Notes: generated from the letters alone by a model not told the origin. 64,000 nt of DNA from Sedimentibacter sp. SX930 (GCA_002155105.1 MUZD01000003.1:1-64000); one strand, 5' to 3'. Positions 55,044 to 64,000 are shown, counted from the stretch's first letter. Program-made: numbers and translations.

Positions 55044-58000
55044 TCAGCGGCTTCTCAAGGTCTTGTAAGCCTCTTTTGCTACCGCCTCCATCACAACATG
55101 GTACAGCTCCGGTTCATCCCAAAGTTTTTGGTAAGCTTTCATCGATTTATCAAATGTTTCAACAGATTCGTCGTATTTCTTCATCGCCGTTTCTTCAAAG
55201 AATACCGGGAAAATGTTCCGGGAGAAAATGTTATAGTTGTTGTTTTTCGCTGATAACTCCAATTTTTTGTCTCCAATAGTTGCCGCTTTAGTTAAGACGC
55301 CGACCAGCACCTTATCTTCGTCACTCAACTTTCCTTGGAACTGCTCGTTGATATTTCGGATGATAGACTCCAATAATTCCGTTTCTTCGTCTCGTTTGAC
55401 CGCGACTTCTGTTGTTTTCGGATTCACCAAAATCGTATCGACTGCGTTGGGGTTCAAAGTGATATCCCCCTTGAAAGTCTGCTCTAGTCGATAATACTCC
55501 AACTTCAACTTGTCTTCTATGTCGATATCCGTGCGGTCATCGCTCGGGATGAACTTGCTCATATACGATGTAAAGACATATTCCTTGTGCAGTTCCTTGT
55601 CGAATAAGCGCGTAATTTGAATGATGTAGGCATACCACTTATTGAAATTTCGGACACTCACACGGAATTGATATTTTTCTTCATCGGTTAAATCGTTGTA
55701 CCGCTCTAATACCGGCTTCAACAAACTGGTCATTCTGCCCATATCCGCATTCGTTTGTTTTCCGTTTTTGTAATAGATTTGAATGAAGCGTTCCACGTCG
55801 TCATCATTATACAGTTTGAAATTTCGGATGCGTTGTTGCGTATCGTAAATCATGTTAACATCGATAGCTTCGTCCAGCTCCGTCACTTCAAAATACGGCT
55901 CGAAAGAGGCTTGAATGTCTTCTGCTTTGTTGACGAAATCCAAGATGAAAGTATCGTCTTTGCCTGGGTGCATTCGGTTGACCCGCGAAAGCGTTTGGAC
56001 AGCTTTGACCCCTTGCAGTTTCTTGTCGATAAACATCGTGTGCAACAGTGGTTCGTCGAATCCAGTTTGGTATTTCTCGGCAACAATCAGCATATTGAAG
56101 TCATCAGTGTGGAAATTTTCCTTCAATTGGTTTTCTTTAATGGAACGGCCATCCTTAGTTAGGTTCATGGAGGTTTCTCGATAATCAACTTCTCCATCTT
56201 TGACAACTCCCGAGAAAGCAACCAAAATCTCCAAGTCATCATACCCTTTGGTTTCGATATACCGTTTGAATTCATGATAATACCGGACCGCATGTAACCG
56301 GGAGGCCGTCACGACCATCGCTTTTGCTTTGCCTCCGATTTTATTTCGTGTGATATCCCTGAATTGCTCCACCATGATAATCGTCTTTTGCTGCAGATTA
56401 TGAGGATGCAGGGATTCATAGCGGCGAATCGCTTTTACGGCTTTTGACGTCGGAATCTCAGGATTATCTTCTGATGACTTTGCAATCCGATAAGATGTTT
56501 CGTAGGTCATATAGTTCTTCAGAACATCCAGGATGAAGCCTTCTTCAATCGCTTGGCGCATGCTGTACACATGGAAAGCTCGATAGGTGTGGTCGGGCTG
56601 TTCCTCTCCGAACATTTCCAGAGTCTTTTCTTTTGGTGTGGCAGTAAAAGCGAAAAAGCTCAAGTTCTTATGCTTGCCGTGATTCATCAGTTCGTTGACC
56701 AACAAATCTTCGCCATCCAGCACCGCGTCTTCCGCAAGGGCTTCGCGTTCTGCATACTCCTGCAAAGCATCCGTTGTATCCGCCAAAGCTGTCTTGAGTT
56801 TCTGGGCGCTGTTGCCCGTCTGGGAAGTGTGGGCCTCATCCACAATGACCGCAAAGCGTCGGCCAGCCGTTCTTTCCACTTCTTTATAGATTACCGGAAA
56901 TTTTTGAAGGGTTGTGATGATGATTTTCTTCCCATCATTGATGGCATCCCGCAAGTCCTTGGAGGTTTTATCATTCCCGATAGTCTCAACAACACCAAGC
57001 GTGTGGTCGAAACTGGATATGGTTTCTTGTAGTTGCTGGTCCAACACTTTTCTGTCCGTTACAACAATAACCGAAGTGAATACAGACTGATTCAGCGCGT
57101 CGTGCAAACTAGAGAGTCGATATGCGAGCCACGCTATCGAATTGCTCTTTCCGGAACCAGCGCTATGTTGGATAAGATAATTTTTCCCGCTGCCGGCCCG
57201 TTTGACGTCAGCAATCATTTTCGTCACGGCGTCCCATTGGTGGTAGCGCGGAAAAATCAGCTTGGCTTTCTTTCCTGTGCCATCGACGTTCATGAAGCGT
57301 TGGAGGATATCCATCAAGTTGTCTTTTTGCAGCACTTGTTCCCACAAATAAGCTGTGGCATATCCCTCTGGATTTACCGGATTCCCTTTGCCGCCGACTT
57401 CCCCGGCTCCATTCGAACCCATGTTGAACGGCAAGAAAAAGGTATTTTTCCCATCCAGTTTGGTGGTCATCCACGCTTCATACAGGTCAACGGCGAAGTA
57501 CACCAAGAAACGTTTATTGAACTGGAAGCAAGTTTCCCGCTTGTCACGGTCATACATAAACTGCTTCTTCGCGTTATCGACAGTCTGTCCCTTTATTTGG
57601 TTCTTCAGCTCCAAAGCGACAATCGGAATGCCGTTCAAGGAAAGGACCATATCAATCGAATTGTTGTTCTCCGTTGAGTAGTGGAATTGGCGAATCACTT
57701 CCACTTTGTTCGCGTTGTAGTCGCGAATGACAGTTGCGTTCAATGAAGTTTCCGGACGGAAAGAAGCTACCTTCAGGCGCACGCCTCTATCCACGATGCC
57801 GTGACGCAACACATGCAACAGCCCGTTCGTATTGATTTGGTCATTTAATCGTTTGACTAACTGCTCTTCTGTTTTAACTGGATAGACGCGTTGATATTTC
57901 AGCCACTCATTCCTTTGCGTTTCCTCTAAATACGCAATCAGTGTTGAAACCGAAACAGCTTTCTCTCTATCGTAGATTCCCTGAGTTCCTTTGACATAGC

Positions 58001-58070
58001 CTCCTTGCGTCAGCAGATAGCTTTCGATATCTTCCTCGAAGCGTCTTTCATCGTCTCTTTCAATAGACAT
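55044..58070 (-). CDS. hsdR: type I restriction enzyme, HsdR subunit
   Basis: HsdR is the motor and nuclease subunit. The 1008-residue protein contains the PD-D/ExK nuclease near residues 135-160 (IDMVLSLNGIPIVALELKNQ), helicase motif I HSAGSGKSNS, motif II VDEAHTSQTG, motif III FFAFTATPKEKTL and motif VI region VQTLSRVNRMHPGKD. These are all intact. ATG at 58070 directly follows the hsdS stop. The gene order hsdM-hsdS-hsdR behind a small regulator forms one operon. The enzyme should cut unmodified DNA after translocation. Confidence 0.95.
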   Translation of the reverse strand: MSIERDDERRFEEDIESYLLTQGGYVKGTQGIYDREKAVSVSTLIAYLEETQRNEWLKYQRVYPVKTEEQLVKRLNDQINTNGLLHVLRHGIVDRGVRLKVASFRPETSLNATVIRDYNANKVEVIRQFHYSTENNNSIDMVLSLNGIPIVALELKNQIKGQTVDNAKKQFMYDRDKRETCFQFNKRFLVYFAVDLYEAWMTTKLDGKNTFFLPFNMGSNGAGEVGGKGNPVNPEGYATAYLWEQVLQKDNLMDILQRFMNVDGTGKKAKLIFPRYHQWDAVTKMIADVKRAGSGKNYLIQHSAGSGKSNSIAWLAYRLSSLHDALNQSVFTSVIVVTDRKVLDQQLQETISSFDHTLGVVETIGNDKTSKDLRDAINDGKKIIITTLQKFPVIYKEVERTAGRRFAVIVDEAHTSQTGNSAQKLKTALADTTDALQEYAEREALAEDAVLDGEDLLVNELMNHGKHKNLSFFAFTATPKEKTLEMFGEEQPDHTYRAFHVYSMRQAIEEGFILDVLKNYMTYETSYRIAKSSEDNPEIPTSKAVKAIRRYESLHPHNLQQKTIIMVEQFRDITRNKIGGKAKAMVVTASRLHAVRYYHEFKRYIETKGYDDLEILVAFSGVVKDGEVDYRETSMNLTKDGRSIKENQLKENFHTDDFNMLIVAEKYQTGFDEPLLHTMFIDKKLQGVKAVQTLSRVNRMHPGKDDTFILDFVNKAEDIQASFEPYFEVTELDEAIDVNMIYDTQQRIRNFKLYNDDDVERFIQIYYKNGKQTNADMGRMTSLLKPVLERYNDLTDEEKYQFRVSVRNFNKWYAYIIQITRLFDKELHKEYVFTSYMSKFIPSDDRTDIDIEDKLKLEYYRLEQTFKGDITLNPNAVDTILVNPKTTEVAVKRDEETELLESIIRNINEQFQGKLSDEDKVLVGVLTKAATIGDKKLELSAKNNNYNIFSRNIFPVFFEETAMKKYDESVETFDKSMKAYQKLWDEPELYHVVMEAVAKEAYKTLRSR

Positions 58071-59390
58071 CTATTCCACCTCCTTTTTCCCAGTCACGTA
58101 TTCGTAGATGAGGGCTTTTTTGTAGGTTTCGAATTCGCGAATTAAGGTTTCTTTGTCTGCTATTAGATTATCGATGTGTGCGCACTTTTCATCAAGGAAG
58201 TCAGCAATTTTTTGTTGCTCCTCTTGGGGAGTGATTATAAAAGGAGCGTCTAAAAAATCGACTACTTTCAACCCGTATCTCGTCATGCCGTTTGCACGGT
58301 ATGCGAACCAGCTTCTTAAATGAGAGCTTCCAAAAGCATACTTCCTGTATGATAAAAGCATGTCATTTTCAGCTCTAAATCTAATTAAGTGGTAACCCAT
58401 CAAAGTACCCTGTAAGTCTTCCTCAATAACAGTAGAATGCCCGATGTCTTCAGGCGTTTCAGATGAAGTTGTAAATAATACATCTCCCTTCAACAAATTA
58501 CTTTTTTTCGCCTTATCTTCTGTTGCGCTTATGACAAGATAATTTTCACTATTTTTTATTTGCTTTAAAGAATTATAGTAAACATCGGTGTAGTGGACAG
58601 ATTTATAGAGACTTTCATTTTCTCTGATTTTTTTATCAACACCCGCACTGAAAAAACTCCCCACCTCTTTCAGCTTGTCCACTCCCCAATGCTCGGGAAT
58701 CTCCCCAACCCATTCAATCCCACTGTTCTTCATCTTGACGTCTGAATTTAAGCCCGTTGTGACTATTTCCGTGATGAGTGCCTGCTTGTATTTTTTCAGT
58801 TCAACAATGGATTGCTTCGTGGCTGCAAGAATGGAATCTATTTGAGAGGTTTTTTCGTCAAGGAAAGAAGCAATTTTTTGTTGTTGGACTACATCAGGAC
58901 ATGGTATACGTAAGTTTTTTATCAGTTGTTGACTAATATTTGGTTGCCCACCGCCATATCCCAATGCAACTATTTCTTTTTGATTGCCCATTAGCCAATA
59001 AAAAACAAATTTCAAATCATTGTCCTTCGGTTCTGCTAAAACACAACATGCTTGGTTGGTTGCAACAGCAATTTTTGTTATACCTAACTTCCCAATGGTT
59101 GCTCCGTACATTGCAATAACTAAGGAGTCCTTCGGATACATCTTCAATGCGGAAACACTATTTAAAGCCATCTCGGTAATTTTGTTTTTTGTTTCAATGA
59201 TGTATCCATTATTCAAGTCACCGGTATTCAACCAATCAATCGTCCCGTTATCGTAAAATTCAGAATGAGATGTTTTAGGAGTTGTTCCGCTCCCTATAAT
59301 TTTGAACATATTATTAATTTTTTTGTTGTTCCAACTTTCCGGAACCTCACCGAGCCACTCCACGCCGCTGTTTTTCATTGGTCTAGTCAT
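58071..59390 (-). CDS. hsdS: type I restriction specificity subunit HsdS
   Basis: HsdS recognises the bipartite DNA target. Two target-recognition domains are visible, each starting with the same box (MKNSGVEWLGEVPESW and MKNSGIEWVGEIPEHW) and each followed by a conserved coiled-coil (QQKIASFLDEKTSQIDSIL; QQKIADFLDEKCAHIDNLI). This internal repeat sets the spacing between half-sites. ATG at 59390 overlaps the hsdM end by eight bases; the in-frame ATG at 59378 gives the common N-terminus MKNSGVEW and is equally plausible. The recognition sequence cannot be predicted by eye. Confidence 0.93.
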   Translation of the reverse strand: MTRPMKNSGVEWLGEVPESWNNKKINNMFKIIGSGTTPKTSHSEFYDNGTIDWLNTGDLNNGYIIETKNKITEMALNSVSALKMYPKDSLVIAMYGATIGKLGITKIAVATNQACCVLAEPKDNDLKFVFYWLMGNQKEIVALGYGGGQPNISQQLIKNLRIPCPDVVQQQKIASFLDEKTSQIDSILAATKQSIVELKKYKQALITEIVTTGLNSDVKMKNSGIEWVGEIPEHWGVDKLKEVGSFFSAGVDKKIRENESLYKSVHYTDVYYNSLKQIKNSENYLVISATEDKAKKSNLLKGDVLFTTSSETPEDIGHSTVIEEDLQGTLMGYHLIRFRAENDMLLSYRKYAFGSSHLRSWFAYRANGMTRYGLKVVDFLDAPFIITPQEEQQKIADFLDEKCAHIDNLIADKETLIREFETYKKALIYEYVTGKKEVE

Positions 59391-61161
59391 CAACTTTCAC
59401 ATCCTGTCCTGAAAGTTGTTCGAAGCTCCTTACAATACTTTCCTCTAACACTTTTATTTTTAAGGCAATATCCTCCGTTCTTTCTGGCGCAACGTATTTA
59501 TAGAACAGGCGCGTGAAAGGGATTTCGTAAGCCATCTTCGTCTTGCTCTTGTCAATCCAAGCATCCGGGTTGAACGGTTTGATTTCACGTGCGAAGTACG
59601 CATCAATATCTTCCTTCAAGGGAATATCTTCGCTGTCGCGAAGGGATGAATCGGGTTGAACTTTCCTATTTTTCAGCACAAGTTTACCCTGTTCATCTTT
59701 CAAGGGACTTTCTATGGTCACTTTGTTGAATCCGAAGTCCAAGTTTTCGAAAATTTTAGATTCTACGGATTTATCATCTAGCTTGTATTCTCTATTTAGA
59801 AATTCGCCGTAAGCAATTACAATCAGTTCTCGACATTCTTCCGTGATATCCACTCGTTTGCTACCTATGGACTTGCGGCGCTTCTCATACATATTGGAGG
59901 CATCAATCAGCTGCACCTGTCCTTGACGGTGCGGTTGTTTGCTCTTGTCAATAATCCAAACGTAGGTGGAAATACCCGTGTTATAGAAAACATCATTCGG
60001 CAGCTGGATAATTGCATCCAACCAGTCGTTCTCGATGACGTAACGACGTATTTCGCTCTCACCGCTCCCTGCTGCTCCGCTGAACAAGGCAGAACCATTG
60101 TGGATAATGCCCATTCGCCCAGTATCCTTAAGTTTACTGATGCCGTTAAGCATGAACAGCAGTTGCCCGTCACTCTTCTTTGGTAAACCAACTCCGAAAC
60201 GGCCCTTCGCTCCTTTTTTATGTTCCTCTGCCACTGTTTTGTAATCCGATTTCCAATCGACACCAAACGGCGGGTTTGATATCGCATAGTCGAATTCGTA
60301 TCCACTAAAAAAGTCATTGGTCAATGTGTTTCCTAAGCGCATATTGTCCGGGTTGCCACCTTTGATGATGGTGTCCGCTTTTGCAATCGCATAGGTTTTT
60401 GGATTTATTTCCTGACCGAACGTTATAACTTCGGCATCCGCATCCAATAGTGTCAAGCGTTCTTGCATCGCGGAGAGCATCTGCGAAGTTCCCATTGTTT
60501 GGTCATAGACTGTTTTCGAGACACCTTCCGCTTCCAGAATCTCCTTGTCTTCCGCAATTAAGATATCCGTCATCAAATAGATGATATCTCGGCTAGTGAA
60601 ATGCGCTCCGGCATCTTCATTGTAACTTTCAGAGAAGCGTTTAACCAAATCCTCGAAGACGTAACCCATATCAGTGCTGCTGATTTTATCGGCACCTAAG
60701 TACCCTTTTTCGGTGTTGAATTCTTGAATTACTTGGTATAGTTTCCCATTTTTGGATAGTTTTGCGACATGTACGTCCACATCAAAATTGGACAACACAT
60801 CTTGCACGTTTTCGGAGAACCCACTCAAATAGTCCCGGAAATTCACCTCAATGTTTTCGGAGTCAGCCAACAGCATGTCAAATGTATACGGACTAGTATT
60901 GTAGAAGACATATCCTGACGCTCGACGCAAAAAGCTGTCCTTCATCGAAATGTTTTTCCGTTTCTCCAATTCCTTCAACACTGCCTGTCTGGTCGGCAAT
61001 AAAGTGTCATGGAATCGTTTTATAACGGTGAACGGAAGGACTATCTCTCCGTATTCATGGGGCTTGTAGAGCCCTCGTATAGTTTCTGCTATTTTCCATA
61101 ATAATTGGGATTTTTCTTGTATATTCTCATTGGTTAGTACTGTTCTAGCATGTTCATTCAT
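59383..61161 (-). CDS. hsdM: type I DNA methyltransferase HsdM
   Basis: HsdM is the N6-adenine methyltransferase subunit, 592 residues. The N-terminal HsdM_N helical domain is followed by GAHFTSRDIIYLMTDIL, the SAM motif region VYDQTMGTSQMLSAM and the catalytic motif IV AISNPPFGVDWKS. Motif I reads D-Q-T-M-G-T-S-Q rather than the common D-P-x-C-G-T/S-G-G, but the key Asp and a Gly remain. ATG at 61161 has GAGGGAG upstream. It is the first structural gene, 22 bases after the small regulator. Confidence 0.93.
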   Translation of the reverse strand: MNEHARTVLTNENIQEKSQLLWKIAETIRGLYKPHEYGEIVLPFTVIKRFHDTLLPTRQAVLKELEKRKNISMKDSFLRRASGYVFYNTSPYTFDMLLADSENIEVNFRDYLSGFSENVQDVLSNFDVDVHVAKLSKNGKLYQVIQEFNTEKGYLGADKISSTDMGYVFEDLVKRFSESYNEDAGAHFTSRDIIYLMTDILIAEDKEILEAEGVSKTVYDQTMGTSQMLSAMQERLTLLDADAEVITFGQEINPKTYAIAKADTIIKGGNPDNMRLGNTLTNDFFSGYEFDYAISNPPFGVDWKSDYKTVAEEHKKGAKGRFGVGLPKKSDGQLLFMLNGISKLKDTGRMGIIHNGSALFSGAAGSGESEIRRYVIENDWLDAIIQLPNDVFYNTGISTYVWIIDKSKQPHRQGQVQLIDASNMYEKRRKSIGSKRVDITEECRELIVIAYGEFLNREYKLDDKSVESKIFENLDFGFNKVTIESPLKDEQGKLVLKNRKVQPDSSLRDSEDIPLKEDIDAYFAREIKPFNPDAWIDKSKTKMAYEIPFTRLFYKYVAPERTEDIALKIKVLEESIVRSFEQLSGQDVKVDD

Positions 61162-61183
61162 ATTTGTTTTCTCCCTCTTGGTT

Positions 61184-61546
61184 TCACTGAATAAATTTTG
61201 TTGTGATTTTTTTTGAGTGATGTCTGTAAGATACGTTCAGCACTATTGTTTCAGTCGTACTCATTATTTTTACCGGGAAATACGATTCATCAACGCGGTA
61301 GACACCTCGGTCTTCTCGGAGCAGAACTCCCTCGGCCACCAATTTTGTAATCGCATTATCAATGTACCCTTTTGTCAATTTTGTTCTTTCAGCAATTTGT
61401 TTTTTTATTGTTGAGTTCAGGACAATTTGTTGGTCATTATTGGCCTTTTTCATCATTTCAATCAGAACGGCTGCAAAAGATTGCTGGATTCCTTTCAGCT
61501 GGAACAAGTCTCGTGCGTATGCCAATAACAGAGCTTCATCATTCAC
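61184..61546 (-). CDS. winged-helix protein at the head of the hsd operon
   Basis: This 120-residue protein has a helix-turn-helix core ADERTKLTKGYIDNAI in approximate form (seen as IAERTKLTKGYIDNAITKLV) followed by a wing, AEGVLLREDRGVYRVDESYF. It resembles RepL/MarR-like winged-helix domains. GTG at 61546, with GAGGTG six bases upstream, is preferred to earlier in-frame starts. Cotranscribed with hsdM-hsdS-hsdR behind the promoter at 61608-61636, it may control the operon so that methylation precedes restriction, or be a replication-type remnant. Function is inference. Confidence 0.6.
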   Translation of the reverse strand: MNDEALLLAYARDLFQLKGIQQSFAAVLIEMMKKANNDQQIVLNSTIKKQIAERTKLTKGYIDNAITKLVAEGVLLREDRGVYRVDESYFPVKIMSTTETIVLNVSYRHHSKKITTKFIQ

Positions 61547-61607
61547 CAAAATCACCTCACATAGAATTATGAACAATAGTCATTATTTCTGCTGAATACA
61601 TACCTTC

Positions 61608-61636
61608 ATTATATCGTTCCAAACTATGGATGGCAA
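61608..61636 (-). promoter_or_regulatory. promoter for the hsd operon
   Basis: TTGCCA (61631-61636) and TATAAT (61608-61613) on the minus strand are spaced by 17 bases, about 60 bases before the regulator gene. Confidence 0.65.
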
Positions 61637-61844
61637 CGAACTCCCAGCATTTTGTCCAGCCTACGAGTACAAAAAATTCTCAAAATGAATTGTCCGATAA
61701 GCAAAAAAATAAATGGTGGCTCTCAGCTCCCCAAATAAAAAGAATTCTGTCATACAGGACAAAAGGTTCTTAGACGTGCTCAAAAAAATTTTATGGAATA
61801 TTCTTTTGATTGTTTGTCTATATTGCTCTATCAACTAGAAAAGG

Positions 61845-62783
61845 ATGAGCCATCAAATGATAAACAAGGAAACCATCAAGCCCTTAACCATACTCGAAAC
61901 CGATTTCGTAAAGGTAACACCAACTTTGAGGAATGTGGATATTCGCTACACAAAGAAGCCGGGACACGAGAACCAAAGTCTTGATATACTGCTTCGACAT
62001 AATGAGGAAAAGAAAGCAAAAAGAATTGACAAAGATACCTACCAGGACCCAAAGACGAACGAACCAAAAGAGTATGCTCACAAAGAAGAGCGGACAGCCA
62101 ACGAGTCCACCTTCTTTCGCACAAGGCGTGAACTAAATTGGTTAATCCTGAATAATTTTCAAGGGGCCGAAAATGAATTCTTCTTGACGCTAACCTACAA
62201 AAATAAAATGGAAAATCCAAAGAAATTAAGTTCTGATTTCCGAAACTTTCTAAAGCGTTTGAACAGCCATTTTCACAATATGCTGTCTTTCGCATACATA
62301 TTGGTGCGTGAACCGCATCTGTCAGATTCTTGGCACATGCATATTCTTTTGAAATACCAACAAGTCGAAGGTAATTCAATTATTTCAAAGGGTGAAATCG
62401 AACCTATCTTGAAAGACAAATGGAACCTAGGAATAGCGCATGTGGAGGACATCGTTAGCGCCAATCAATTAGCGTCTTATTTGACAGCACATTTATCAAA
62501 TATCGTAATTGATGAGAATGGCGAGGATTCTTTAGAGATAGACCCTGGAACACTGACAACGAAGAACATTTTGAAGAATACGCGTCTTCCTATGTATCCA
62601 ATGGGCCTAAAAATATACTCTTCCTCAAAAGGCATACAAAAACCTCATGCGTTATATATGCCTTTTGGTTCTTGTATGGCGGAGTTTGAGGCTACACATA
62701 AAGTGAACTACGACGCTTCATTCAAGTTGTTCAATGAACGTTTTGCAATTTTGCAAAGGCATATTCAACTTGAAAAACAGTAA
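61845..62783 (+). CDS. rolling-circle replication-associated protein (HUH family)
   Basis: The protein of about 308-312 residues has the order of HUH Rep proteins: RRELNWLILNNF, motif 1 FFLTLTYKN, an FRNFLKRLN segment, motif 2 SWHMHILLKYQ (His-Met-His metal site) and a Tyr-containing motif 3 QLASYLTAHLSN. This matches the ORF2/G2P-type replication initiators of phages and plasmids. ATG at 61845 abuts AAAAGG; ATG at 61857 is better spaced from it. It suggests an integrated plasmid or phage segment. No partition or mobilisation genes accompany it, so it may be an isolated remnant. Confidence 0.75.
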   Translation: MSHQMINKETIKPLTILETDFVKVTPTLRNVDIRYTKKPGHENQSLDILLRHNEEKKAKRIDKDTYQDPKTNEPKEYAHKEERTANESTFFRTRRELNWLILNNFQGAENEFFLTLTYKNKMENPKKLSSDFRNFLKRLNSHFHNMLSFAYILVREPHLSDSWHMHILLKYQQVEGNSIISKGEIEPILKDKWNLGIAHVEDIVSANQLASYLTAHLSNIVIDENGEDSLEIDPGTLTTKNILKNTRLPMYPMGLKIYSSSKGIQKPHALYMPFGSCMAEFEATHKVNYDASFKLFNERFAILQRHIQLEKQ

Positions 62784-63194
62784 ATGAATAGGGAAAATTC
62801 ACTTCATGGATTTTCTTGATTTTATATACACTAGTTGTCCGTCTACATTTGCTTGATTGCTTTATGGGTATCTCCCTTTTTACACAGTATGACTGCCGCT
62901 TTTTGGCAATTGCGTTCCATTAAGGTGTTACTTCATGTACATATGCTATCACCGTAAAATCCAAAGGAGCCTATAGCTTTACAGATGAAAGGCCAAATGG
63001 ATTTGACTCATCCGCTCAATTCGGAAAAATGTAGGCCCTTTAGAACAGATGACATACCCCTAGGGCAACAGCCGTTCTCACCTGATATGGGCTGTTTGAG
63101 ATTGGTCTTCCAACGGCGTTTCATTGCACACCGTTCATTTCATAGCTAATGGCGATGTGACGCATGCCAGAGACTTTTTGTTGCTGACACAAAC
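62784..63194. other. gap with one hairpin after the Rep gene
   Basis: AACAGCC (63067-63073) and GGCTGTT (63090-63096) can pair around 16 bases. It could be a replication-origin hairpin for the Rep protein, but nothing else supports this. No gene is visible. Confidence 0.3.
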
Positions 63195-63227
63195 ACAAAA
63201 AGGCACTTCCCTAAAAGGAAATGCCTT
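63195..63227 (-). terminator. intrinsic terminator
   Basis: AAGGCATTTCC pairs with GGAAGTGCCTT (one mismatch, loop of six) on the minus strand, followed by TTTTG. It would end transcripts from the excisionase-like gene. Confidence 0.7.
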
Positions 63228-63259
63228 GAAATGTTTCAGATATGCTTTGTTCAAGTTCA

Positions 63260-63480
63260 CTACTGTATAAATTCAATTATTGCTCGGTCTATTATGGGTG
63301 GGAAACGCTGCAACTGGCAGTTTGGTTCGTTACCGCAAATAGAAATACTTCCATCTACATTCTTTGGGATATTGAATTGCCATTTGTAACAGCGTCTCTT
63401 TTCAACGCTTACTCATAGCATCCAATCCATAGCCGCTTTCGTCGTTGATGCCTTTCGAATGATATTCTGCCTTGCCCAGA
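63260..63480 (-). pseudogene. frameshifted fragment downstream of the excisionase-like gene
   Basis: One frame reads LGKAEYHSKGINDESGYGLD and stops at MSKR. The next frame continues VEKRRCYKWQFNIPKNVDGS, ISICGNEPNCQLQRFPPIID and RAIIEFIQ to a stop at 63260. Joining them needs one single-base change near 63415. The cysteine pattern suggests a small zinc-binding or enzyme fragment. No start codon precedes the first part. Confidence 0.4.
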
Positions 63481-63490
63481 CATGATTTTT

Positions 63491-63781
63491 TTAATATTCG
63501 AACGACTTCATAAATTCATCTACGGTTGATTTATTGAAAAGCTTTTTATTCGTTCCGGCCACTGTTATAGTTTTTAGCCCATATTCTTCCTCAAGGCGTT
63601 TGAGTGTCGGATATGACAAGTTCAAGTAGGCTGCTGCCTCCTTTCCGGTCATATACTGGCAAGCTTTCATTTGATTTTGTTTCGCGTTGTCAAAAGTTTC
63701 AGCCACTAAGTTCTCAACCATCAAGCGCAAATGTTGTTTAAATTCTTCCGTCATGTCCAATCTCAATTCCATTGTATTCAT
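63491..63781 (-). CDS. excisionase-like helix-turn-helix protein
   Basis: This 96-residue protein has the MerR-like winged helix of excisionases and HTH_17 proteins: MTGKEAAAYLNLSYPTLKRL, then EEYGLKTITVAGTNKKLF and NKSTVDEFMKSFEY. An N-terminal helical part (residues 1-40) may dimerise. ATG at 63781 or three codons later are both possible. Excisionases normally sit beside an integrase, but none is in this window; only a broken frame lies downstream. Confidence 0.65.
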   Translation of the reverse strand: MNTMELRLDMTEEFKQHLRLMVENLVAETFDNAKQNQMKACQYMTGKEAAAYLNLSYPTLKRLEEEYGLKTITVAGTNKKLFNKSTVDEFMKSFEY

Positions 63782-63969
63782 CCTTTCGTTTTTGGGTTTC
63801 CGTTTCTTCCGAATCCTTTTTAAATTTCCCCTTTCATTTCACCTCTTTCATTTAATCAGGTTACATCAGATTAAAACCGTTCCACTTGTTCTACACCCAT
63901 ATTACATCCCGCTTCATTCAAAAGTCAACTTTTCACGATTAAAAACTTTCTACTCGTGACACTTTTGTG

Positions 63970-63990
63970 TTACAATGAATTCATGAAAGG
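63970..63990 (+). promoter_or_regulatory. promoter-like sequence at the right edge
   Basis: An extended -10 (TGTTACAAT) and AAAGGTGG on the plus strand suggest that a gene starts just beyond the window. The rest of 63782-63969 is AT-rich with nothing recognisable. Confidence 0.35.
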
Positions 63991-64000
63991 TGGCGAAGCA

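Noticed and set aside
63067-63096. Double-strand origin of the HUH Rep
   Set aside because: A single 7-bp stem is weak evidence; noted only within the gap description.

Overview
The window looks like the chromosome of a low-to-moderate GC Gram-positive bacterium (Bacillota). Gene content and order (ylbF-ylbG-rsmD-coaD, comEA-comEB-comEC-holA, ylaN-ftsW beside typA, suhB beside a UPF0223 gene, a four-gene pdh operon) match Bacilli. The oxidative branch of the citrate cycle (acnA-citZ-icd) combined with an L-hydroxyacid dehydrogenase and a PDH E2 with two lipoyl domains suggests a lactic-type family such as Carnobacteriaceae (for example Trichococcus). This placement is inference; no rRNA is present to confirm it.

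Bases 1 to about 34,150 are ordinary core chromosome, almost all on the minus strand. In order along the window: holA and the com genes; coaD, rsmD, ylbG, ylbF behind one promoter; a YlbC-like exported protein; ftsW and ylaN; typA; icd, citZ, acnA from one strong promoter; suhB and a UPF0223 gene; pdhD, pdhC, pdhB, pdhA; gdhA; def (plus strand); an amino-acid ABC transporter; a plus-strand HAD phosphatase and L-hydroxyacid dehydrogenase pair; and panD, panC, panB. Together acnA, citZ, icd and gdhA form a route from acetyl-CoA (made by PDH) to glutamate. The ABC transporter is preceded by a lysine riboswitch with a terminator, so its substrate is probably lysine although by homology it would be named glutamine-type.

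Bases 34,150 to 64,000 are accessory DNA: sparse, mostly single minus-strand genes with long gaps, gene fragments, duplicated blocks and many hairpins. It contains a HEPN-like gene bracketed by a ~135-bp direct repeat; a family of winged-helix, initiator-like proteins and their relics; a GIY-YIG nuclease; an orphan AbrB/MazE-like antitoxin with tiny overlapping ORFs; two tandem endonuclease/exonuclease/phosphatase-fold proteins, one with a destroyed active site; a Doc toxin remnant; a protein made of three HNH-associated repeats; a large membrane P-loop NTPase; and a complete type I restriction-modification operon. A HUH rolling-circle Rep and an excisionase-like protein near the right edge suggest an integrated element or plasmid contribution, but no integrase lies in the window.

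The most unusual signal is a family of three promoter-plus-double-hairpin units (44.8, 45.5 and 49.2 kb), each upstream of a different small gene. They look like related small RNAs or attenuating leaders. A second structured, apparently non-coding block lies at 39.6-39.8 kb.
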